Source of the DNA: Armatimonadota bacterium
Lineage (GTDB): Bacteria > Sysuimicrobiota > Sysuimicrobiia > Sysuimicrobiales > JACQTN01
Direction of reading: 5' to 3'
DNA: 5,934 bases
NCBI GenBank assembly: GCA_016210785.1
Contig: JACQTN010000091.1
Location: 1-5,934 of the forward strand
Shown here piece by piece: positions 1 to 5,450 of the stretch. Position numbers and translations under genes: made by a program. The notes under the pieces were generated by a model that saw nothing but the letters and a program-made list of their open reading frames with translations, did no database searches and was not told the DNA's origin. Numbering within the stretch: the stretch's first letter is position 1; every line of letters begins with the position of its first letter.

Positions 1-963
1 GAGGAGAGCCAGCCACTCAAGGGAGAGACGATAGTTTGAGTCGACCGGGTCGAGCGGGCTGTTGGGCCCCAGGAAGTTCCCGGAGCCGAGGCTGCTCCTG
101 CTGATCTTGATGTTCATGTACAGGTTGGAATGGGCGGCCAGCAGGCGGCGCATGAGGTCCACCGTCAGCTGCCCGGTGAGGTCCCAGCCGGCGTGGTCCC
201 ATACGATGCGTGCCTTGCGGTTGTGGGCCAGCAGTCGCTCGAAGGCCTCGATGTTCGCTGTGAGATTCGGCGGGTTCGGGCGGGCGTTCGGCGGCTCCGG
301 CTGGGGGAACGGGAACTGCATATTGAACGGGATTGCCTCCATGTGGAGGTCGATCACCACGTCATAGCGGGCGGCAATATCGGCCAGGAGCAGGAAGAGT
401 GGATGATCCGGGCTCACGTTGACGTACGGATGGTCAGGCTGCAGCGAGAAGTGCTCTGCCGTCATCTCGCCGAACCCGTGGGCGCCGTCCCGGAGGACAG
501 CCAGCGCCTTTGCCTCAAACTCGCTCGCCGTGCCGTTGGTGAAGAAGAGCGGCATGAGGGTAGCGGCGCCCCCCAGGAAGGCAACCCGATCCGGATGCTC
601 ACTCACTATTGTCGTCAGGCTCTCGTGATCGCATGGAAAGTTCACGGCGTCTGGATTGGCGGTCGGCATGATCACGCTCTGCTCAATCCCCAGCTGGTCC
701 ATGACCGACAGGGCGCTGGCCACGGCGCTCGCGCGACTGCACGGGGGAGTCCCGGGAGGGGGAGGGCTCCCACCCTGCCTCACGGCGATCTCCCAGTCCT
801 TCAGCAGGTGGGCATGAACGTCAATGTAGCGGAGTTCGGGGGGCCCGGCAGGGGCTGCTTTCAAAGATGCCGGAGTGAACGATGAGGGCAGGATGAGAAG
901 TACGACGAGGAGAACCACCGATGCCACCCGCATCGCGCGGGTCCCAAGCTCGCTGCCGTTCAT
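1..963 (-). CDS. Secreted amidohydrolase_2-family metallohydrolase, partial (C-terminus beyond left edge)
   Basis: The frame is open from an ATG at 963 to the left edge, giving 321 residues with no stop. Residues 11-28 are a hydrophobic stretch after a basic n-region (MRVASVVLLVVLLILP), read as a signal peptide, so export is likely. The mature part looks like an amidohydrolase_2 TIM barrel. The HxH pair is IDVHAH (H50, H52) after strand 1. Later come E166 in GFGEM, H207 in VIDLHME and H257 in WDHAGW, in the order expected for metal ligands and catalytic residues. The usual final Asp would lie off the edge. A Pro-rich linker (about 219-232) is unusual. The start has GGAGG only 3 bases upstream; an ATG at 931-933 would give a shorter n-region but has no visible ribosome site. 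The family fold is well supported; the substrate is unknown. It follows the propeller gene on the same strand and may share its transcript. Confidence 0.82.
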   Translation of the reverse strand, partial: MNGSELGTRAMRVASVVLLVVLLILPSSFTPASLKAAPAGPPELRYIDVHAHLLKDWEIAVRQGGSPPPPGTPPCSRASAVASALSVMDQLGIEQSVIMPTANPDAVNFPCDHESLTTIVSEHPDRVAFLGGAATLMPLFFTNGTASEFEAKALAVLRDGAHGFGEMTAEHFSLQPDHPYVNVSPDHPLFLLLADIAARYDVVIDLHMEAIPFNMQFPFPQPEPPNARPNPPNLTANIEAFERLLAHNRKARIVWDHAGWDLTGQLTVDLMRRLLAAHSNLYMNIKISRSSLGSGNFLGPNSPLDPVDSNYRLSLEWLALL

Positions 964-1184
964 GGCCCTCCCTTCTGCAAGCCCAGGAATGACTGCCTGA
1001 ACGACCCTGCCGGACGATCCAGGATTCAACTTCGAATCGGAGTCCCACCCCCTTCCGGACAACACCCGCACTGCGGGCGAAGGAACACGTTTGAGTGCTC
1101 CGGTTCAGCGAGAGAATGCTTTAGTCTACGAGAGTGCCTGCGTTTCCCCTTTGTAAGGCTGCGGCCTGCCGAAGATTTGAGCAC

Positions 1185-1196
1185 ATTCCATGGAAT
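1185..1196. promoter_or_regulatory. Perfect 12-bp palindrome ATTCCATGGAAT
   Basis: A perfect palindrome lies in the spacer upstream of the amidohydrolase gene. A site this size could be a dimeric regulator operator, but a single copy can arise by chance and no recognised regulator family is implied. Confidence 0.2.
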
Positions 1197-1201
1197 CTAA
1201 C

Positions 1202-1233
1202 GGGGCGCTCGACCCGCATGATGGCGGTGCCCC
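1202..1233 (-). terminator. Stem-loop directly after the propeller gene stop codon (possible terminator)
   Basis: GGGGCGC at 1202-1208 can pair with GTGCCCC at 1227-1233 as a 7-bp stem with one G-U pair and an 18-base loop. It abuts the TGA at 1234-1236. On the minus strand no T-run follows, so it is not a canonical intrinsic terminator. It could be a weak or factor-dependent terminator or an mRNA 3' stabiliser. Confidence 0.25.
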
Positions 1234-2673
1234 TCACTTTGTCAGGATGACCACCACATCCTCACCCACGAGTGATCCACCGTCCGCCATGGTTCCCGTC
1301 ACCCGCAAGGTCACCACCTGACCGTCGCGCAGCGGGCCCAGGCGGGCCTCGGCGGCCCGGATCACTGCACTCTGGTCGAACTTCAGCGACAGGTCGAGGA
1401 AACCATCGGGGCCGGCCGTCGCGCAGTCCGTCTGGCCCGTTTTCCCCGTCAGCAGCCGGTAGGGCGCGGCCACGTCCTCCAGCGCGACGCGCTCGGGAGC
1501 GACCCCTTCCAGGCGCACGGACGTGAGGACCACGCCGGTTACCACGAAGTCCGAGGCACCCAGGATGGCCACGGGGAGGACACCGCGGCTCCTGGTGTTG
1601 ATCGGGTTGGGGCAGGACTGGGGCTTGATGTCGACGGCCGCCACCACCTCGTTGACCGTGAACCCGGGGCTTTCGACGGTGAAGGATGCTCTGAGCCCGG
1701 GGAAGGTGGCGCCGGCGATGACCGTCTCGAAGGCCCCAGCAGGAACGGGAGTGTTTACCGCATCATGCACCGCGCGCCGGATGATTGCGATGTCGCCCGG
1801 CCCCGGCGGCCTGGTGTGAACATACAACCAGTACTGCCCCGTGGCCTGATCGTAGTGACCGGACTGGATGCCGCCTTCGCCGGTCGCCAAGACCCCGCCC
1901 GGCAGTCCCGGAATGAGAGCGAATGTGCCGCGCAGGCTTCCGGAGGACGCGGCGAGGACGTTGTTGTCGCTCCCCTTGAAGATGTAGAGCAGGTACCCGT
2001 CTGCCCCCTTGAAAATGTCGGGGTCCGTCGCGCTTTCATCCGATGAAAGCGTGATCTCAAAGCGGGCGCCGGGATCGACGACGAACCTGGTGCCGTCGCT
2101 GCCGGCAACTTCAGTGGCACTCAAGAAGACCTTCGCGCAACTGGATACGCCGGCCGGACAAGACCCCGGATTGCCGCCGTCATGCACCAGGACAAACAGC
2201 ACGATTCTTCCCTGCTCGTCGATCGTCGGGCTTGGATCGACAATCGCCTGCTGCGTTCCGTCGCTGTGTTCGATGGTCGCGCGCGACTCCCCAATCAGGG
2301 CTCCACTGGCCATGTCATAGCGGCGGACGTTCAGAACTTCGGGAATCGTGAGGGTGCGGTCGAACGTCAGGTAGTACACGTACAGCGTGTTTCCCCGACG
2401 CACCAGATCCGGTACGTTTCCGGGGAACGGATCCACCCCCGGTACCGGCGACCACGTTCGCCCGTCATTGGAGCGCGCCAGATAAACTGTGTCACGGCGC
2501 GGGTTCCGGCAGAAGTTGGCACCCCTGCTCGTGTCGCACGCGTCGAACGCCATCAGGTACTTTGCCGCGAAGGGCGAAGAGGACTGGGCAAAAGAAGTCG
2601 CTCGTCTGTCGGCGGCCAGCCCCAGGACCGCCGAAAAGATCGTCACGATGAGGACGATTCTGATCGTGTGCAT
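1234..2673 (-). CDS. Secreted beta-propeller (sialidase/GH43-like) protein with VDIKPxSCPNPIN-type C-terminal module
   Basis: The product is 479 residues from the ATG at 2671-2673. That start is preferred because GGGGGTG lies 6 bases upstream and it gives a standard signal peptide (MHTIRIVLIVTIFSAVLGL, likely cleavage after ATSFA). An in-frame ATG at 2716-2718 would add 15 residues and has a poor ribosome site. Numbering from 2718, residues 55-355 look like a beta-propeller. They contain an Asp-box SNDGRTW (83-89) and blade-like strands such as NVPDLVRRGNTLYVYYL, DPSPTIDEQGRIVLFVL and ATDPDIFKGADGYLLYIF, as in sialidase or GH32/43-like folds. Catalytic residues cannot be assigned, so it may bind sugars or be a non-enzymatic repeat protein. 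Residues about 361-494 form a separate beta-rich module starting VDIKPQSCPNPIN, with GVLPVAILG, DGFLDL and a final GEDVVVIL strand. This module recurs at the C-termini of secreted proteins from environmental bacteria. C369 and C432 could pair. Confidence 0.78.
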   Translation of the reverse strand: MHTIRIVLIVTIFSAVLGLAADRRATSFAQSSSPFAAKYLMAFDACDTSRGANFCRNPRRDTVYLARSNDGRTWSPVPGVDPFPGNVPDLVRRGNTLYVYYLTFDRTLTIPEVLNVRRYDMASGALIGESRATIEHSDGTQQAIVDPSPTIDEQGRIVLFVLVHDGGNPGSCPAGVSSCAKVFLSATEVAGSDGTRFVVDPGARFEITLSSDESATDPDIFKGADGYLLYIFKGSDNNVLAASSGSLRGTFALIPGLPGGVLATGEGGIQSGHYDQATGQYWLYVHTRPPGPGDIAIIRRAVHDAVNTPVPAGAFETVIAGATFPGLRASFTVESPGFTVNEVVAAVDIKPQSCPNPINTRSRGVLPVAILGASDFVVTGVVLTSVRLEGVAPERVALEDVAAPYRLLTGKTGQTDCATAGPDGFLDLSLKFDQSAVIRAAEARLGPLRDGQVVTLRVTGTMADGGSLVGEDVVVILTK

Positions 2674-2764
2674 CCGCAGCACCCCCGGCAGTGATGTCGC
2701 GCCTGGTTGCGTCAACATCCATGATAACTGGGTGATCCGACTGGCGTCTTGAGCGCTCCGCGCG

Positions 2765-2794
2765 TTGACATGTCAGTCATGCACCGGTCATGCA
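2765..2794 (+). promoter_or_regulatory. TTGACA box with overlapping palindrome and 8-bp direct repeat (candidate operator)
   Basis: TTGACA at 2765-2770 overlaps the perfect palindrome TGACATGTCA (2766-2775). GTCATGCA follows at 2776-2783 and again at 2787-2794, an 11-base (about one helical turn) period. No good -10 box sits 16-18 bases downstream of TTGACA, so a promoter is doubtful. The repeat spacing fits a regulator-binding site controlling either divergent gene. Confidence 0.25.
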
Positions 2795-3053
2795 GATCGT
2801 CTTCGGCTCGGGTTGGACGGGCACGCCAGAATCGCCAGGCCCGCCGCGACCGCCACCAAGGAGTGCCCGCGAATCAACCCTCGCCTGTCTGTCCGGCGAA
2901 GACAGCCTGACGAAGAAGGGGGAATGTTAGGGGTAGTGAGGAAAGTTGATTTGAGTTGTCGCATGCTTGGAAAACGGCTTGGGGGCCGATTAGATGCGCT
3001 TCGGGCGTTTTCCTGCAGAAGCCACGAGCGATTTCTCAAGAGGGGCCTTATGA

Positions 3054-3085
3054 TGGAAAGGATAGTCATTTTCTATCGAATTCCA
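3054..3085. promoter_or_regulatory. Compound inverted repeat just upstream of the pilin operon
   Basis: TGGAA (3054-3058) pairs with TTCCA (3081-3085). Inside it GATAG (3061-3065) pairs with CTATC (3073-3077) around a T-rich 7-base loop, leaving AG opposite GAA as an internal bulge. It ends 17 bases before the first ATG of the operon in a locally AT-richer patch. It could be an operator or a 5'-UTR hairpin; no T-run or direct evidence separates the two. Confidence 0.3.
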
Positions 3086-3102
3086 AGACAACGGCACGCT
3101 AA

Positions 3103-3648
3103 ATGATGGTGGCGTCGCGAATCTGGCTTCCCAGGAAGTGTCACGCGGGGAGAAGCGCGGGACGCGGGATGCATGCGCGCCGAAGCTGGCTGGGCGTGAT
3201 CTCCGTGCCGGGAGACCTCGGGTTTACGCTCATTGAACTGCTCACCGTCCTCGCCGTGGGGGGCATCATCCTCTCCCTGGCCCTCCCTCGCTTCACCGGT
3301 CTTCTGGCCACGCTCAGCCTCGATCACGCCGCCCGGCGCCTGGTCCGCGACCTCCACTTTGCCAGGGCCGGCGCCCAGGCCCGGGGGGAGCGGTACACCG
3401 TGCGGTTCGTGGACGACGGCTACATCATCTTGCGAGGTGAGACCAGGATTGATGAAGTGAACTTCCCGCCCCGCGTGTCGCTGGATGCCGTGGTCGCCAC
3501 GCGGGAGATCTGGTTTTCGCCGGCCGGATACAGTTCCGGCGGGTTTGTGACGCTGCGCAGCGAGACCGGGAGGGTGGATATCCTGGTGCCCGCCGCGAGC
3601 GGACACGCCTACATCGTCCCAACCATTACCGCAGGTGCGCCGCAATGA
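3103..3648 (+). CDS. GspH/FimT-like pseudopilin (type IV pilus minor pilin)
   Basis: The product is a prepilin-like protein of up to 181 residues. The prepilin peptidase motif is G40|FTLIE with Glu at mature position 5 (E45). A hydrophobic helix (about 43-63) follows, typical of pilins held in the inner membrane before assembly. The remainder has the GspH/FimT layout: an amphipathic helix RRLVRDLHFARAGAQARGE, then strands YTVRFVDDGYIIL, EIWFSPAGYSSGGFVTL and a final VDILVPAASGHAYIV. The start is uncertain. ATG 3103 immediately follows an in-frame TAA and has no clear ribosome site. ATG 3169 (MHARRSW) would leave an 18-residue leader, and GTG 3196 a 9-residue leader. A GGGGAG lies about 17 bases before 3169. 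It is the first gene of the operon and its TGA overlaps the next ATG (ATGA). It probably helps prime pilus assembly with the next three genes. Confidence 0.85.
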   Translation: MMVASRIWLPRKCHAGRSAGRGMHARRSWLGVISVPGDLGFTLIELLTVLAVGGIILSLALPRFTGLLATLSLDHAARRLVRDLHFARAGAQARGERYTVRFVDDGYIILRGETRIDEVNFPPRVSLDAVVATREIWFSPAGYSSGGFVTLRSETGRVDILVPAASGHAYIVPTITAGAPQ

Positions 3649-4322
3649 GAAGGGAGACGGGAGCTGGACGATCAACGGCCCGCACCGTGCGACCGGACGC
3701 CGGAACCACGTCATTGGAGGTCGGGGCTACGCCACTGGAGGTCGGGGCCACGGCGTTGGAGACCGGCGTCACGCGATCGGAGGCCGGAACCACGCCTTTG
3801 GAACCCAGCATCACGCGGTCGGAGGCTGACCCGATACGACCGAAGGCCGGTGCCGCGCGATTGGAGCCCGGGACCAGGTCATCAGGGGCCAGCATCATCC
3901 GGAAATTGGAGGCCGGCACGGTGCGATCAGAGGCAGGGTTTACGCTCGTCGAGGTGCTGGTCGCCCTCGGCCTGGTTGCGCTGGTCTTCACCGTGCTCCT
4001 GGTCGCCACCTCAGCAGGGCTGGGAAAGGTCCGCGAGGCCGAGCGCGAGACGGCGGCCGCGGCCTGGGTGCAGGGCGCCATGGAAGCGGCGATGACGCTC
4101 GGCGTGAAGGTGCTGCCGTCGCCCGGCCGGTACGACGCCGTGGAGGCGCTCAAGGGACTGCCCCCTCTGCCGCATGGCACGGCGCGTGCGGAGATGGTTA
4201 TCCGCCAGGTGTCTGAACGACCGGTCCTCAAAGAAGTGACGGTGGCGGTCTACCCCACGATGGCCGACACCGCGCCGGCCTTTGAACTCTCCACCCTGAT
4301 CGGTGCGCGACCCGGACGATGA
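3645..4322 (+). CDS. PilV/GspI-like pseudopilin with a long heptad-repeat N-terminal leader
   Basis: Read from the ATG overlapping the previous stop (ATGA), the product is 225 residues. The cleavage motif is G98|FTLVE with Glu at mature position 5 (E103). The hydrophobic helix is VLVALGLVALVFTVLLVATS, and a helix with Ala-rich WVQGAMEAAM follows, then a small beta-rich end, as in PilV/GspI. The mature part is about 127 residues, normal for the family. The odd part is the leader: 97-98 residues instead of the usual 6-30. From residue 4 to the cleavage motif it is made of about 14 degenerate heptads of form E-A-G-x-T-x-L/S. An alternative GTG start at 3921 has GGAGG 8 bases upstream and would give an ordinary 6-residue leader (VRSEAG). 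The overlap with the upstream gene favours 3645; the ribosome site favours 3921; both may be used. It ends with an ATGA overlap into the next gene. Confidence 0.83.
   Translation: MRRETGAGRSTARTVRPDAGTTSLEVGATPLEVGATALETGVTRSEAGTTPLEPSITRSEADPIRPKAGAARLEPGTRSSGASIIRKLEAGTVRSEAGFTLVEVLVALGLVALVFTVLLVATSAGLGKVREAERETAAAAWVQGAMEAAMTLGVKVLPSPGRYDAVEALKGLPPLPHGTARAEMVIRQVSERPVLKEVTVAVYPTMADTAPAFELSTLIGARPGR
3654..3950 (+). repeat. Degenerate 21-bp tandem repeat, about 14 units, encoding E-A-G-x-T-x-L/S heptads
   Basis: Units run end to end inside the leader of the PilV/GspI-like gene. Examples of encoded heptads are ETGAGRS, DAGTTSL, EVGATPL, EAGTTPL, EAGTVRS and, last, EAGFTLV, which is the prepilin cleavage motif. 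At the DNA level GAG-G/C-rich-GGN-NNC-ACG recurs; ACG for the Thr and TTG for the Leu are common, while the Gly codon varies among GGG, GGC, GGA and GGT. One unit (around 3885-3908) is 24 bp, all others 21 bp, so the frame is kept. R-S and P-L endings alternate in part, hinting at a 42-bp higher-order unit. Confidence 0.88.
3908..3923 (+). promoter_or_regulatory. Internal Shine-Dalgarno and GTG start within the repeat
   Basis: GGAGG at 3908-3912 is followed 8 bases later by an in-frame GTG at 3921, six codons before the prepilin cleavage site. In most other repeat units the aligned codon is ACG (Thr), so here a start codon occupies a repeat position. Units at 3716, 3737, 3779 and 3821 also carry GGAGG but without a start codon at that spacing. 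Confidence 0.5.
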
Positions 4323-4912
4323 ACGTCTCGGTCACGGCAGAGACAAACGCGACTGCCGGTCCCCAGCGGGGCTTCACGGTGATCGAACTGCTGGTGGCAC
4401 TGAGCATGGGCGCCCTGGTGTGGCTGCTGGTGTTCCGGGCGTTCACGCTGGCGGTTGCGGCACAGGGGGAGGCACAGCGCGACCTCGCCGCCCAGCAGCA
4501 GGCGCGGGCGGTGCTGCAGTGGATGGCGTCGGCGGTCCAGGCCACATCAGAAGTGCGCGCCGCGGGCGAGACGGCGCTGGAACTGGCGGGTACCTTCGAC
4601 CTGGAGCGCGGTGCGGAGTGTCGGGGCTTCTACGCCGCACAGGCGCGGCCTCTGCCCGTAGCGGTGCTCTACGAGCGGCGGCGCGCGCCGTGCCCCGGCA
4701 GCGCGACCTCCGAAGGCGGCGACGCGCTGGTAGTCTCCGATCCCAACGTCTCTATCGCGGCGCTCACCTTCCGCTACTTCAACGAGATCATCCAGCCGAC
4801 CGCGGATCCCGGGCGCATCCGGCTCGTGGAGATTACCGTGGGGATCGACACCGACCGCGACGGCCGGCCGGACTACCGGCTGGTGCAGTTGGCGGGATTG
4901 AGGACGCGGTGA
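4319..4912 (+). CDS. PilW/GspJ-like pseudopilin with an EF-hand-like DxDxDG loop
   Basis: The product is 197 residues, starting at an ATG overlapping the previous TGA (ATGA). The leader of 18 residues (ending PQRG18) precedes F19-TVIE with Glu at mature position 5 (E23), then a hydrophobic helix LLVALSMGALVWLLVFRAFTLAV. The helix continues as QRDLAAQQQARAVLQWMASAVQ, matching PilW/GspJ, where this segment packs in the pseudopilus. C101 and C125 could form a disulfide. Near the C-terminus D177-T-D-R-D-G-R-P-D185 has the D-x-D-x-D-G-x-x-D spacing of a calcium loop. Length is usual for the family. It probably joins the other minor pilins in a priming complex at the pilus tip. The PilW versus GspJ label is not certain from sequence alone. 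The stop is 4 bases before the next GTG. Confidence 0.84.
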   Translation: MNVSVTAETNATAGPQRGFTVIELLVALSMGALVWLLVFRAFTLAVAAQGEAQRDLAAQQQARAVLQWMASAVQATSEVRAAGETALELAGTFDLERGAECRGFYAAQARPLPVAVLYERRRAPCPGSATSEGGDALVVSDPNVSIAALTFRYFNEIIQPTADPGRIRLVEITVGIDTDRDGRPDYRLVQLAGLRTR

Positions 4913-4913
4913 C

Positions 4914-5054
4914 GCGGTGCGAGACGCAAACGCCGTGCAAAACGTAGATGACGTGCGAAAGATAGACAGCGTCCGAAACGTGACAACCTCCGACGCGGAC
5001 GATGTCCGACGCGCAGACGGCGCCCTGCACGCATACGCGAGCAAAGACGCCCGC
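4914..5054 (+). repeat. Degenerate 18-bp tandem repeat, about 8 units, encoding x-V-R-x-V/A-D hexads
   Basis: Units start at 4914, 4932, 4950, 4968, 4986 (15 bp), 5001, 5019 and 5037. The core pattern is GTGCGA/GTCCGA followed by AAACGTAGAC-like bases. The first six are clear; the last two have drifted. One unit is shorter by exactly 3 bp, so the frame is preserved. The block lies between the PilW-like stop and the ATG at 5055 and is less GC-rich than the flanking genes in units 2-4. Confidence 0.75.
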
Positions 5055-5450
5055 ATGCCGTCATGTGCGCACGATGAGCGTGGCGTGGTGCTCATCGCGG
5101 CCGTCTTCGCCGGGGTGATCCTCTCTCTGGTCATCGTGGGGATGCTGGAAGGCGTGGCGGACGAGGCGCGCCTGCTCCAGTTCCACAAGGATTTCCTGCG
5201 GGCGCGGTATGCCGCGGACGCGGGGCTCGCGGTGGTGCTGGCGACCATCGCCGAGGGCCGCGAGCAGGAGGTCACCACGGTGGAGCGGACGGTCGAGGTC
5301 GGCCGCGGGAGCGCCACCTTCCGGCGCGTCGCTCAAGGAACTCCCGAGTTCGAGTCCAAGGGCCGGTATGGCAAGGGCGCGGTGACGCTGAGGCTGGTGC
5401 TGGAGCGCGGGACGCCGCCGCGCATCCGCGTGTGGACGGTGCAGCCGTGA
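4917..5450 (+). CDS. PilX-like minor pilin with a hexad-repeat N-terminal extension
   Basis: From GTG 4917 the product is 177 residues. A PilX_N-like segment begins at about residue 54: ERGVVLIAAVFAGVILSLVIVGML, a membrane helix with no Glu at mature position 5 (as in many PilX proteins), then ARYAADAGLAVVLATI, matching the A-x-A-x-A-G signature. The remainder is short and beta-rich, ending VTLRLVLERG...RVWTV. Residues before the helix are built from about eight hexads such as AVQNVD, DVRKID, SVRNVT and DVRRAD. An ATG at 5055 (residue 47, MPSCAHDERG) would give a normal 8-9 residue leader, but it has no clear ribosome site and would leave a 142-base gap in an otherwise tightly packed operon. 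From 4917 the gap to the previous gene is 4 bases. The stop overlaps the pilM GTG (GTGA). The PilX family call is good; the start is open. Confidence 0.8.
   Translation: MRDANAVQNVDDVRKIDSVRNVTTSDADDVRRADGALHAYASKDARMPSCAHDERGVVLIAAVFAGVILSLVIVGMLEGVADEARLLQFHKDFLRARYAADAGLAVVLATIAEGREQEVTTVERTVEVGRGSATFRRVAQGTPEFESKGRYGKGAVTLRLVLERGTPPRIRVWTVQP

Larger units (their letters stand above)
964..1233. other. Intergenic gap between the two minus-strand genes
   Basis: This 270-bp spacer separates two co-directional genes. It holds a stem-loop right after the propeller gene stop and a perfect 12-bp palindrome at 1185-1196. No RNA gene or riboswitch is recognisable, and no convincing -35/-10 pair was found. 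The short frames crossing it look like chance. Confidence 0.5.
2674..3102. other. Divergent regulatory region between the propeller gene and the pilin operon
   Basis: No gene is supported here. The reading frames present (for example plus strand 2765-3106) are Arg/Pro-rich and lack ribosome sites or domain features. The region must contain promoters for both directions. What can be seen is a TTGACA/palindrome/direct-repeat cluster at 2765-2794, a small TCGCC/GGCGA inverted repeat at 2881-2899, a less GC-rich stretch from about 2925 onward, and a compound dyad at 3054-3085. No sigma-54 -24/-12 element and no c-di-GMP riboswitch core were recognised by eye. Confidence 0.5.

Noticed and set aside
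130..885. 251-codon plus-strand open frame over the amidohydrolase gene
   Set aside because: It lies antisense to a frame with clear metal-ligand motifs and a signal peptide; its own product is Arg/His/Gly-rich with no domain pattern. It is a GC-rich shadow.
2182..2694. 170-codon plus-strand frame over the propeller gene
   Set aside because: Antisense to the Asp-box and propeller strands, rich in Arg, with no ribosome site; a shadow frame.
2800..3102. c-di-GMP (GEMM) riboswitch or sigma-54 promoter, both common ahead of pilin operons
   Set aside because: The GEMM core and a GG-N10-GC element were looked for by eye and not found; a covariance model search would be decisive.
2765..3106. 113-codon plus-strand frame in the divergent region
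   Set aside because: No ribosome site, Arg-rich, no recognisable fold, and it crosses the regulatory repeats; not supported as a gene.
3654..3950. CRISPR array or plasmid-type iterons
   Set aside because: There are no spacers, the units are contiguous and diverged, and the array is in frame with a pilin; 21-bp length is only a superficial resemblance to iterons.
3626..4231. 201-codon minus-strand frame across the 21-bp repeat with a repetitive Ser/Pro/Val product
   Set aside because: A repeat unit that is a multiple of three tends to keep all frames open, so antisense repetition is expected. The plus frame joins a real pilin and is the credible one.
4547..5317. 256-codon minus-strand frame over the PilW/PilX-like genes
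   Set aside because: Antisense to two recognisable pilin genes; the product is low-complexity Ser/Arg/Ala with no motif.
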